A stretch of DNA of 64,000 nucleotides from positions 1-64,000 of the forward strand of contig NZ_CAKMMF010000014.1 of the NCBI RefSeq assembly GCF_927798095.1, written 5' to 3'. The notes below the pieces were generated by a model. It did no database searches and was not told where the DNA came from. It saw only the letters and a list, made by a program, of their open reading frames with translations. The number at the start of each line of letters is the position of its first letter. Positions within the stretch are counted from its first letter, which is position 1. Origin of the DNA: Paenibacillus plantiphilus (lineage in GTDB: Bacteria; Bacillota; Bacilli; Paenibacillales; Paenibacillaceae). Shown in pieces: positions 51,847 to 60,252 of the stretch. Position numbers and translations under genes: made by a program.

Positions 51847-52461
51847 ATGACTACAGCAGCATTGTGTGAACGTCTGGAGATGGAAGCAGGATCTCAGCTT
51901 GATTACGAAGCATTAATATCGCCCCACCTGAGCACGCTGCGCAAATACTGCTCCTATCTTACGCAATCCAAGTGGGACGAGGAGGATCTCGTGCAGGACA
52001 CGCTCTACAAATCCTACGTCTATTATTTGCGCAATCCCTATATGAAGGACACCAAGTCATTCCTGCTCTGCATTGCCCGCAATACCTGGATTGATCAATA
52101 CCGGCGCAAGAAAAGCCAGCAATCTTCTGCTGCACTCTGGCATGAGCCCGTCACATATATCGATTCCGACTATGCCGAAGTCATTAGCACGCTGGAGTGG
52201 CTGTCGGAGCGGCTTCCAGAACGAAATATTCGAATGTGGCTGCTTGCAGAATACTTTGACTACGCCATGCAAGAGATTGCCGACGATATGAATACTACGC
52301 TGCCGACAGTAAAATCTGTGCTTTTCCGCACTCGCGAGCTGTTGCGGGGCAATAGAAAGCCCAGACGCCAGAAGGTCGTTCAGCTTAATGTAGAGAAATG
52401 GTGCACGGCGGTCATGCGGGAACGCCCGCAGGACTTGCTGCGAAGCGGCCATCAGGCGTGA
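51847..52461 (+). CDS. ECF-type sigma factor preceding RND efflux genes
   Basis: The roughly 204-residue sigma-70 family protein has region 2 with WDEEDLVQDTLYKSYVYY and SFLLCIARNTWIDQYRRKK. Region 4 has LLAEYFDYAMQEIADDMNTT and LPTVKSVLFRTRELLR. There is no anti-sigma gene beside it. A two-component system ends 122 nt upstream, and an RND pump gene starts 62 nt downstream in the same direction. The ATG at 51847 has AAGGAGG about 13 nt upstream; a GTG overlaps that site and is unlikely. It probably controls the RND operon and itself. Confidence 0.88.
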   Translation: MTTAALCERLEMEAGSQLDYEALISPHLSTLRKYCSYLTQSKWDEEDLVQDTLYKSYVYYLRNPYMKDTKSFLLCIARNTWIDQYRRKKSQQSSAALWHEPVTYIDSDYAEVISTLEWLSERLPERNIRMWLLAEYFDYAMQEIADDMNTTLPTVKSVLFRTRELLRGNRKPRRQKVVQLNVEKWCTAVMRERPQDLLRSGHQA

Positions 52462-52523
52462 ATCCTGTTAGCACAGGCAGATGAAATCAAGATTCAGTAG
52501 AAGCAGAACGGGAGGATAACCGA

Positions 52524-55500
52524 TTGAAAGCATTAATCAGCTTTTCCATGAGCAAAGTAGCAGCCATGCTTATTATCATTGCTATTTTATTCGGAGGCGG
52601 CCTATACTCAGGAAGCTCGCTCAAGACCGAGAATATGCCTGATGTATCGTTTCCAATTATTATAATTACGACCCCTTATCAAGCTTCACCGCAGGATGTT
52701 ATGAACCTTGTCACCAAGCCGATCGAGGATAAGATCGCCAACATCGCGGACCTTGATATGATCTCATCCGCCTCAAGTGACAACATGTCCACCGTCATCG
52801 TGCAATTCAAGCAGGACGGTGTCGATATCGACAAGAAGAAGCAGGATCTCGATAGTCTCATGCAGGAGGTCTTCCTGCCCTCCAAGTCTGGAAGACCTAA
52901 AGTGTCCACACTCGGATATGCATCGATTCCAGCCTACTATCTTTCGGTTAATGCCGAGAATGACATGACACAATCCGAGCTGGACAGAATTTACGAGGAA
53001 GAGCTAAAGCCTCGTTTCGAAGCGATTAACGGCATTGACCATATCGATTCCATCGGAAGCCGTACCTCATCACTGGATATCCAGCTTGATGCCGATGCCC
53101 TAATTCCTTATGACATGACACTTCCATACATAGCAGAAGCGATACAAGCCGCTCTGCAGAACGGTTCCATCGGAACGGTCAAGCTCGACGGCAACACCCA
53201 AATTGTCCGTGTCAAGGGCGATCTGGATAGCATTTATAATTTAGAGAATATGGAAATTACCGCACCGAGCGGACAAGTGCTTCTCCTGAAAGACGTGTCC
53301 CGAATTACAATGATCAGCGACTCCGCGTTTATCGCTCGTATGGACAGCATGCCGGCTATCGGCGTCCATCTCTATAAGTCAAGCGCCGCCAACGCAGTCG
53401 AGTTCTCGAATGAGACGAATGCATTGATCGCACAGTGGGAGCAGCAATATCCTGATGTCCAGATCAATAAAGTGTTCGACAGCGCAGATGAAGTGAACGA
53501 GTCCATCAGCGGCCTGCTTCAGGAAGGCTTCATCGGTGTCGCGCTGGCATCATTGATGATCCTCCTGTTTCTGCGCAACGTGCGGATGACGATCATTGTT
53601 CTGGTATCGATCCCTCTCTCCATCCTCATTACATTAATGATGATGCATGCGATGAATATTACCCTGAACATTATGTCACTGGGCGGTATGTTTATCGCAG
53701 TCGGACGGATTGTAGATGACAGCATCGTCGTTATCGAGAGCATCTACACCAATCTGCAAAAAGCGCAAAAGCGCAACGAATCCGTTATTCTGCTCGCCAC
53801 CAAGCAGGTAGCAATGGCCATAAGCTCCTCTACCTTCGTAACAGCCGGCGTGTTTCTGCCGATCGCCTTCGTAAGCGGCATTATCGGGGGCTTCTTCCGC
53901 CCGTTTGCCCTGACAGTAGCCTGTGCGCTGCTGGCTTCCTTGCTCGTCGCACTAACCGTCATTCCAATGCTTGCCAAGCTGATGGTGCTTCGCGGCTGGA
54001 AGTCGGACCATTCACATGAGCTTAACGATGGCAAAATAGTGACCTTCTATGAGCGCATTCTCAAGTGGTGCCTGTCTCACAGAATAAAAACAATGCTGCT
54101 CTCGACCGTTATGCTCATTGCGACGATCGTACTAACGATACCGAATCTGGCCGTCACCTTCCTGCCCGACGGGCAAGTGACAAGACAAATGAACTACTCC
54201 ATTAAGCTTCCGTATGAAACACCGTTCGATAGCACGAATCAGCTGGCTCAAGACATCGAAGCCAAGATGGCTGCCGCCAAAGGCGCCGACGGCAAGCCGT
54301 TATTTACCTTCGTAGAAGCATTGGTCGGCTACGACTGGAGTTCAGAACGCGTTCCGTTCGCCATCGAGATTATAACCGAGGTGCAAGAGAATGGCGACCC
54401 TGCAGCTGTGCAAGAGCAGTATCAGACCCTCATCGCCGCCGATCTGCCTGCTGGCTCCAAAGTAATACCGGGCTCGCTCGCTGGCGGCAGCGGATACAGC
54501 GGAACCGACTTCTCCTACGTACTGTATGGCAGCGACCAGCAGGCCATTGAACAGGCCGCTCTCTTAGTTGAAGAGAAGCTGAAGGAGTTCCCGGAAATCA
54601 AGAGCGTGAAGACCAGCCTTGGGGATGCCAAGACAGAGCTGCAAATTGCAGTCAATGGTTCTGCTGCCAGAGTGTACGGCTTAAGTGCCGAGCACATCCA
54701 GGCAACTGTAGGCGGATGGATCGCCAGACACGAGCTTGGCGATCTGCGATTCGACAATGTCGTATACAAGACGAAGATCGAGCTCGCTCCGGAAGACAAG
54801 GAAACGATCGATTCATTGGGCCAGCTTCCGATCAAGACACCTGCTGGCGGAACCGTGTACCTGAACGAGGTTGCCAAGCTGAGTAAGGTGCTGGCCCCGC
54901 TTGCTCTGGAACGGGAACGTCAGAAGCAGATGGTGAAAGTGACCGCATCCATCGATTCCCCAGACAAAGCAGCGATCAGCGCCAACGTATCTGCGGCTCT
55001 GGACAAGCTCGATCTTCCTTCTGGCGTAACAACTGAGGTGAAAGGCGTTAGCGAAGATATTAACGAGGGCTTCGGCCAATTGTTCGCCGCCATGGCGGTT
55101 GCTATCGCCATCGTATATTTAATCATGGTACTGTCCTTCGGCAACGCGGGCACGCCATTCGCAATTCTGTTCTCCTTGCCGCTTGCCGTTATCGGCGGAT
55201 TGCTTGGCTTGCTTGTCACTGGAGAATCCATCAATATAACCTCACTCATCGGCTTTATGATGCTGATCGGGATTGTCGTTACCAACGCAATTGTCCTTCT
55301 GGATTACGCGCAGCAGCTGAGAAAAGAGGGCTATACAGCAAGAGAAGCGCTGATCGAAGCAGGTAAAATCCGGCTGCGTCCGATTATTATGACAGCAGGG
55401 GCGACCATCGCGGCGATGATCCCGCTAGCACTCGGCTTCTCCCACGGCACCCTAATCTCCAAAGGATTGGCTGTTGTCGTTATCGGCGGACTAATTACGT

Positions 55501-55625
55501 CTACGCTGCTCACTCTCGTAGTCGTTCCAGTCGTATACGAATGGATTGAGGCATTCAAGGAAAGATTCGCCAGAATAATCAACCGCGACAAAACCAGACC
55601 AACTGAAACAACCATGAAGCTGTAA
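52524..55625 (+). CDS. RND-family efflux transporter (AcrB/SwrC-like)
   Basis: The 1033-residue proton-driven transporter has twelve membrane helices in two halves. The N-terminal helix is followed by a large extracytoplasmic domain (about 35-330). GRIVDDSIVVIE in TM4 (about residues 393-404) has the adjacent Asp pair used for proton coupling. A second large domain spans about 555-850, and the C-terminal helices include GIVVTNAIVLLDYAQ. SwrC/YerP-like members in Bacillales export surfactants and amphiphiles. The TTG start has GGGAGG upstream. It is followed after 23 nt by the adaptor gene; no outer-membrane channel is expected in this organism. Confidence 0.93.
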   Translation: MKALISFSMSKVAAMLIIIAILFGGGLYSGSSLKTENMPDVSFPIIIITTPYQASPQDVMNLVTKPIEDKIANIADLDMISSASSDNMSTVIVQFKQDGVDIDKKKQDLDSLMQEVFLPSKSGRPKVSTLGYASIPAYYLSVNAENDMTQSELDRIYEEELKPRFEAINGIDHIDSIGSRTSSLDIQLDADALIPYDMTLPYIAEAIQAALQNGSIGTVKLDGNTQIVRVKGDLDSIYNLENMEITAPSGQVLLLKDVSRITMISDSAFIARMDSMPAIGVHLYKSSAANAVEFSNETNALIAQWEQQYPDVQINKVFDSADEVNESISGLLQEGFIGVALASLMILLFLRNVRMTIIVLVSIPLSILITLMMMHAMNITLNIMSLGGMFIAVGRIVDDSIVVIESIYTNLQKAQKRNESVILLATKQVAMAISSSTFVTAGVFLPIAFVSGIIGGFFRPFALTVACALLASLLVALTVIPMLAKLMVLRGWKSDHSHELNDGKIVTFYERILKWCLSHRIKTMLLSTVMLIATIVLTIPNLAVTFLPDGQVTRQMNYSIKLPYETPFDSTNQLAQDIEAKMAAAKGADGKPLFTFVEALVGYDWSSERVPFAIEIITEVQENGDPAAVQEQYQTLIAADLPAGSKVIPGSLAGGSGYSGTDFSYVLYGSDQQAIEQAALLVEEKLKEFPEIKSVKTSLGDAKTELQIAVNGSAARVYGLSAEHIQATVGGWIARHELGDLRFDNVVYKTKIELAPEDKETIDSLGQLPIKTPAGGTVYLNEVAKLSKVLAPLALERERQKQMVKVTASIDSPDKAAISANVSAALDKLDLPSGVTTEVKGVSEDINEGFGQLFAAMAVAIAIVYLIMVLSFGNAGTPFAILFSLPLAVIGGLLGLLVTGESINITSLIGFMMLIGIVVTNAIVLLDYAQQLRKEGYTAREALIEAGKIRLRPIIMTAGATIAAMIPLALGFSHGTLISKGLAVVVIGGLITSTLLTLVVVPVVYEWIEAFKERFARIINRDKTRPTETTMKL

Positions 55626-55648
55626 ATCATGAATGGAGGATATATCGA

Positions 55649-56863
55649 ATGATAAAGAAGCCATTGCACCATACAAACAAACGCTTTAAATTACGAACAT
55701 TGAGCCTTCTGCTCGCGCTCACCGTACTGGCGGCAGGCTGCTCGCAGGCTGCCGAGACACCAGCTGCAGATGCTGAAGCAACAGCCGCGGCGGCGAAGCC
55801 CGCTATCAAAGTAGAGGCAATAAGCAAGCATAGCATGGGTGAGCCGCGCGTAGGAATCGCCGAGGTCAACGCATCCGTTAAGCTTGATTTGACAGCCAAA
55901 ACATCTGGGACAGTCGTAGCCCTGCTCAAGAAAAGCGGCTCACTGGTCAAGAAGGGGGACATAATTGCCCGCTTGGATAGTCGCAATGCCCAGTTGGAGA
56001 AGGAAAGAGCGCTCTTGGCGCTAGATAGCGCAAGGAATACGAAGGCCAGCGCTGCTGCCGAATTCAAAGCGAATCGCCAGAAGATGGTGAACAGCATCAA
56101 GCAGCTGGAGGATCAATTGAAGCAGCAGGTACGACAAGAGGAAAGCGTTACGGAAGAAACCCGGCGCAATCTGGATATCGCCAAGCAGCAGCTGAAGGAT
56201 TTGGACAATACCAATCCCGTCATCTCCCACGATTCGTCAGTCGAGTCAGCCAGGCTGTCACTGGAGACGGCAGAGCTCGCACTGGAGCAATATAACATTG
56301 TCGCACCGGCAAGCGGACTGCTCGCAGACTTGAAGCTGCAGGTAGGTGCCGATGTATCCCCTGGCGCTGTCATCGGCTCCGTGCACAATATGGAGAAGGT
56401 CAACCTTCGGGCTAATTTGACCGCCAATGCCGCCAATCTGACACGAAACAAATCGGAGATCGTCTATTACAATTCCAGCAATGAGGCTGCGAAGAGCAAA
56501 GCTCAAATTATGCATATCGGCGTTCTGCCTGATCCGAATACGAGATTGTACGCACTGGAGATGGAAGCCGACAATAAGGACGGCCTCCTGCAGCCTGGCT
56601 CCAGAGTGCATATCCAGCTTACGACACCGGATGAAGAAACCGTCATCGCCATTCCGTCAATCAGCATTATCCGCGAGAGCAATGAAACGTATGTTTACAT
56701 CCTTGATGGCAGCAAGGCAGTCAAGAGGAACCTGACATTGGGACGGATCAACGATACGTTCCAAGAGGTATTGACCGGGCTGAGGGTCGGTGAGAAGCTC
56801 GTCGTCACAGGCCAGCAGACGCTCAAGGACGGCCAAACGCTGGAGGCATCGCAACTGCAATAG
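55649..56863 (+). CDS. RND efflux adaptor lipoprotein (HlyD/membrane-fusion family)
   Basis: The 404-residue lipoprotein has lipobox LAAGC at about residue 30 (LLALTVLAAGCSQ). A lipoyl/barrel-sandwich first half has VKLDLTAKTSGTVVALLKK and GDIIARLDSRNAQLEKER. A long coiled coil (about 115-195) leads to the second lipoyl half, YNIVAPASGLLADLKL and GADVSPGAVIG. The beta-barrel and membrane-proximal parts end with VLTGLRVGEKLVVTGQQTLKDG. This order is diagnostic of periplasmic-type adaptors, here exported and lipid-anchored. GGAGG lies 9 nt before the ATG. It works with the RND protein just upstream. Confidence 0.92.
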   Translation: MIKKPLHHTNKRFKLRTLSLLLALTVLAAGCSQAAETPAADAEATAAAAKPAIKVEAISKHSMGEPRVGIAEVNASVKLDLTAKTSGTVVALLKKSGSLVKKGDIIARLDSRNAQLEKERALLALDSARNTKASAAAEFKANRQKMVNSIKQLEDQLKQQVRQEESVTEETRRNLDIAKQQLKDLDNTNPVISHDSSVESARLSLETAELALEQYNIVAPASGLLADLKLQVGADVSPGAVIGSVHNMEKVNLRANLTANAANLTRNKSEIVYYNSSNEAAKSKAQIMHIGVLPDPNTRLYALEMEADNKDGLLQPGSRVHIQLTTPDEETVIAIPSISIIRESNETYVYILDGSKAVKRNLTLGRINDTFQEVLTGLRVGEKLVVTGQQTLKDGQTLEASQLQ

Positions 56864-56975
56864 CGCTGCCCCAGGCTCTGCCGTGCGCATCGAGTGATTC
56901 ACTGCTGCAGCAGCATGGTTCTGCAACTGCGTGCTGTGCTGTTAGCAGCATCCAAAGATGGAGCTGTGCTCCGCA

Positions 56976-57018
56976 AGAAAGCCTCCAGCCACCCGTCGAG
57001 GTGGAATGGAGGCTTTCT
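56976..57018. terminator. hairpin terminator between convergent operons
   Basis: AGAAAGCCTCCA and TGGAGGCTTTCT form a perfect 12-bp stem with an inner CCACC/GGTGG pair. AATTTTAATTG follows on the plus strand and TGCGG on the minus. The same hairpin recurs at 58820-58864 as part of the duplicated operon, so it is native to the leftward operon but can also stop the RND transcript. Confidence 0.85.
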
Positions 57019-57078
57019 AATTTTAATTGCTTGAAACCGGAATAGTTAGAAGCGGAAGTGAACCGTTCTGCAGCCGCA

Positions 57079-57224
57079 CCTATTCCAGCTTTCTATTAGC
57101 ATCCAGAAGTGTCTGCCCTTCACGCTGCAATGTGGCGATCAGCTCATCTATCGAGCGTTCTCCCTTGACTGCAGCAGCTACTTCCGTATTCACAAGCTCC
57201 CTGAACGTTCCATATACTTCATCT
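57079..57224 (-). pseudogene. C-terminal remnant of a second solute-binding lipoprotein gene
   Basis: Minus-strand codons read NTEVAAAVKGERSIDELIAT and end LLDANRKLE, matching the C-terminus of the lipoprotein at 58903-60252. Just before that a one-base loss shifts the frame relative to EMKFMESFREL. About 400 codons are deleted: the remnant joins directly to the stop region of the gene at 57224. It is the decayed third gene of a duplicated operon. Confidence 0.85.
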
Positions 57225-58687
57225 CAACCAGCACCTCGCTCACCATAATTCAACAGGTATTCATCAAGCTTGGCTTGCAGATCTGATAGAGCGTCATCTA
57301 TCGTCTTCGAGCCATCGATAACCGCATTCAACTGCTCCTTGGAAAGCTTGAAAAATTCGTCACGAGCAATGCCATAATATTTGTCCGACACAACCTGTAT
57401 TTCAGATAAAACATGTGCAGGATCTGCCTTCATACCGTAGAAGCCCCTCCACTTCTCCTCTGGCAGTGATTTCATTGAAGAGGGATTTGCCGCTAAACTG
57501 GCATCAAAAGGTTGATTGTCCGTTATTCGATCATTTTTGACCGCCATTTCCTCACCTACAATAAATCGAAGCAATTCCCAAGCCGCTTCAGCATTCTGCG
57601 ATTTGGCATTGATCGCATAGACAAATCCTGTGCCCAGATAGTTCGATTGATTCGTTGCTGCCGGGTCAATCTCATATGGGATAGTAATCCAATCGAGCGA
57701 TGTGCCGCCCTCCCTTGACTCATAGAGGCTCAAATCCCTGTAGTAAGCTCCATCGCCAATGGTCATAGCCGTTTTTCCATTGGCAAACAGCTCTTGTGCA
57801 AATATCTGATTATGCGTTACTGATCCCGCGTTCCAATTAATCGGAGGCGACTCCCCCAGCCAGCCATCCTTGTAGCCATCAGCAACCTGCTGCCATACTT
57901 CCTTCCAACTCTTGGAGTTGAGGGAAGCCGTCAATCTGTTTTTCTCCAGCGTGAGCGTCTTTAAACCGTTGGATTGCCCAATAAAGGCTGTAAATTGAGA
58001 CAATCCACGGTTTGTAAAACCGCTGCCCGTTGCCATACCGTATACACCTGTTCCTTTGAACCTTGCAGCTGTATCAAGAATTTCATCCAACGAATCTCCT
58101 TCTTCAGGAAGCGGAATACCATGTTCTTCGAATAGTTTTCTGTTCACGAACAACGCAGTAGACGAGTAACCCGCTGTAAATCCATACAGCTCCCCATCTC
58201 CCGCAAGGCGGATCAGATCCACTAAAGGCGGATAATAGGAATCCAGATCAATGTCATGCTTCTTGAACAATGCATCCAAACCCTTCAACTTCCCTTCCGC
58301 AGCAAGGATAGTAAACTGCTTAAGGGGAAGCATGTACAGATCAATAGTCTGATCCGATTTCTCCATGTACGCCTTAAACTTATCAGGCTCGTACAGCGTT
58401 GTCATTTCCAAACCAAGCAGATTAATCGTGACAGAAGGATGGCGGATAATGAACGGCTTCTTGAATGGATCGAAATTAAGATCCAACATCGTCTGGACGG
58501 TTAACGTTATATCCTTATCCGCGAACGGATCATTCAACAGCTCAGCCAGTGCATCCTCCGGTTTCTCTGTAAGATTCAGCATTTCCTTCAAGTCATCGCG
58601 GAACCACCAGCCGCTGCCTAGTATTATAATCACCGTCATTAGTGCTGCAACAGTGCGCACAGCCGTACTGCTCTTTCTTTTACTCAT
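57224..58687 (-). CDS. membrane-anchored family 1-type extracellular solute-binding protein lacking the cytoplasmic anti-sigma part
   Basis: The roughly 487-residue protein has an N-terminal helix (VRTVAALMTVIIILGSGWWF) with only 8-9 residues inside, then a solute-binding fold: GELYGFTAGYSSTALFVNRK, LFEEHGIPLPEEGDSLDEIL, GDGAYYRDLSLY and AAWELLRFIVGEEMAVKND, with a C-terminal helix. It is paralogous to 60245-61822, including the FRDDLKEMLN neck and the NDPF/NDPL motif. Upstream DNA still shows fragments of the sigma gene start (58706-58800), so a deletion removed the sigma gene and the anti-sigma-like tail of this copy. The ATG at 58687 has a weak GAGGG site. It may now be a free-standing receptor. 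Confidence 0.8.
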   Translation of the reverse strand: MSKRKSSTAVRTVAALMTVIIILGSGWWFRDDLKEMLNLTEKPEDALAELLNDPFADKDITLTVQTMLDLNFDPFKKPFIIRHPSVTINLLGLEMTTLYEPDKFKAYMEKSDQTIDLYMLPLKQFTILAAEGKLKGLDALFKKHDIDLDSYYPPLVDLIRLAGDGELYGFTAGYSSTALFVNRKLFEEHGIPLPEEGDSLDEILDTAARFKGTGVYGMATGSGFTNRGLSQFTAFIGQSNGLKTLTLEKNRLTASLNSKSWKEVWQQVADGYKDGWLGESPPINWNAGSVTHNQIFAQELFANGKTAMTIGDGAYYRDLSLYESREGGTSLDWITIPYEIDPAATNQSNYLGTGFVYAINAKSQNAEAAWELLRFIVGEEMAVKNDRITDNQPFDASLAANPSSMKSLPEEKWRGFYGMKADPAHVLSEIQVVSDKYYGIARDEFFKLSKEQLNAVIDGSKTIDDALSDLQAKLDEYLLNYGERGAG

Positions 58688-58800
58688 GCGAATAGGTTCC
58701 CTCACTTTATGTTCAAGGTTTGAGGTGCCGTTCCAAGCCGTCTGTCACACCTTACACAAATAGACGATGCAGACTTCCAATAGTTCCCTAATTTTTCACC
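58688..58800 (-). pseudogene. scar of a deleted sigma factor gene
   Basis: The stretch contains tagacgatgcagacttccaa, present almost identically near 62403-62425 upstream of the sigma gene. It also contains gtgtgacagacggcttgga, matching the sigma gene's first codons, joined to the codons for LEHKVRE of the membrane protein. About 0.6-0.7 kb of sigma and anti-sigma coding sequence is missing between these blocks. Confidence 0.8.
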
Positions 58801-58819
58801 CGCCTCTTTTGTGTATCGC

Positions 58820-58864
58820 AAGAAAGCCTCCAGCCACCCGTCGAGGTGGAATGGAGGCTTTCTT
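58820..58864 (-). terminator. terminator of the sigma/solute-binding protein operon
   Basis: AAGAAAGCCTCCA and TGGAGGCTTTCTT form a perfect 13-bp stem with an inner CCACC/GGTGG pairing, after the lipoprotein gene at 58903. The minus strand continues TTGCGATAC, so the T-run is short. It is the copy of 56976-57018. Confidence 0.8.
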
Positions 58865-58902
58865 CATAATTACGCCTGATGCGATGTCGCATGTATGATC
58901 TG

Positions 58903-60252
58903 CTACTCGGGTTTTTTATTGACCTCCAACAGCGACTGTCCCTCCTTCTGCAATGTGGCGATCAGCTCATCTATCGAGCGTTCTCCCTTGACTGCAGCAG
59001 CTACCTCCGTATTCATAAGCTCCCTGAATGATTCCATAAACTTCATCTCATTAATGATGCTTTTGGCATCAGAGGGTTTAATAATGGGATTTATCTCAAA
59101 CAATTGCTTCATGACAGGATCAGTGGAAACGTTCAAGTATGATTTGTTGGTGGAGACCCCTTCATTAGTCCCCAGCTTGGTCCGAACTTTAACCATATGA
59201 TCGCTGGTCAGGAAACGCATCACATTCCATGCCATCTCGGAATTTTCCGCCTCGGCTCCGATAGCCATAGCCGTAAAGACATACATGTGAGCGCTTCTTT
59301 GGCGGTCAGAAGAGCTGACAGGAGGAGCTACATAACCGACGATGTCCCCATTGTCCAATTGTGGAGGGTAAGCGCCATAATAAGCAACCGTCATAGCCGC
59401 CTCTCCCTTGCTGTATAAATCCAGTAATGTGGATGTATTCTCGTCGAAATAGGTCACACCATCAACTACTTTCCCTTTCACCTCCACCATTGACAAGGTC
59501 CCGAATTGATAAAGCTGAACCACCTTCTCAATGAGATGCCGCCATAACGGGGTCTCCATTGTCATTTGACCTGTCGCGTAATTGACAAACCGAATGCCTT
59601 CCGCTGACCCGAATTTATCAAGCACATCGAGCGGCATATTCAAATACGCCTGATGGACTCCGAGCACGCCATCCTTCCCTCCGCCCGCAGAAACAAACCG
59701 GCTTCCAAGCTCGTATACCTCTTCCAGTGACATGCCTCCCGTTGGCGGGTCGACGCCATACTCCTTGAACAAGCTCTCATTATAGAACAGAACCGTTGGC
59801 TCAAATATCGATGAAAGCCCATATAGCTTCCCATCCGCATTGCGCTTCATCAATTCCGTCATACCCGTATAGAAGTCATCCTCCTTCATTCCGCTACCTG
59901 TCATCAGAGTTGACAAATCCAGAAGCAGCCCTTCCGTTGCAAGGCTCCTGTACTGAAAATCATTCGTTAGAATGAGATCCGGCTTTTCCTTCTTTATTTT
60001 CTCCGTATACTCCGCAACACTCAGATATGTTCCGGGTTCGGGATTCATTTCGACCAGTTCAACCTTAAGCGCGGGAAAAGCCGCTTCAATATAATCCGCG
60101 TATTTATAATTGTAATAATTCTCCGAATCGACGGCAATTCTCAGAACTTTCTCATCGGCAGCCTCTTCGGTATTTGACGTGCAGCCCGCCGCCATAACAG
60201 CAAGCATAAGAAAGGACAGCAGCATGGCCAGCGGTCTTCTGTATCTATTCAT
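58903..60252 (-). CDS. solute-binding lipoprotein of the ECF sigma operon
   Basis: The roughly 449-residue lipoprotein has signal RRPLAMLLSFLMLAVMAAGC (lipobox MAAGC, about residue 24). Its extracellular solute-binding fold (family 1 type) has LRIAVDSENYYNYKYADYIE, LILTNDFQYRSLATEG, GLLLDLSTLM, GKLYGLSSIFEPTVLFYNES, LFKEYGVDPPTGG and EMAWNVMRFLTSDHM. The ATG at 60252 has GAGGTG about 9 nt upstream and overlaps the preceding gene's stop. No ABC permease or ATPase is nearby, so it is more likely a ligand-presenting partner of the membrane-anchored paralogue than part of an importer. A terminator follows. Confidence 0.85.
   Translation of the reverse strand: MNRYRRPLAMLLSFLMLAVMAAGCTSNTEEAADEKVLRIAVDSENYYNYKYADYIEAAFPALKVELVEMNPEPGTYLSVAEYTEKIKKEKPDLILTNDFQYRSLATEGLLLDLSTLMTGSGMKEDDFYTGMTELMKRNADGKLYGLSSIFEPTVLFYNESLFKEYGVDPPTGGMSLEEVYELGSRFVSAGGGKDGVLGVHQAYLNMPLDVLDKFGSAEGIRFVNYATGQMTMETPLWRHLIEKVVQLYQFGTLSMVEVKGKVVDGVTYFDENTSTLLDLYSKGEAAMTVAYYGAYPPQLDNGDIVGYVAPPVSSSDRQRSAHMYVFTAMAIGAEAENSEMAWNVMRFLTSDHMVKVRTKLGTNEGVSTNKSYLNVSTDPVMKQLFEINPIIKPSDAKSIINEMKFMESFRELMNTEVAAAVKGERSIDELIATLQKEGQSLLEVNKKPE

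Noticed and set aside
57027-57248. Plus-strand open frame of 73 codons, similar to one at 58895-59200
   Set aside because: Their mutual similarity comes from the duplicated minus-strand solute-binding lipoprotein C-terminus.
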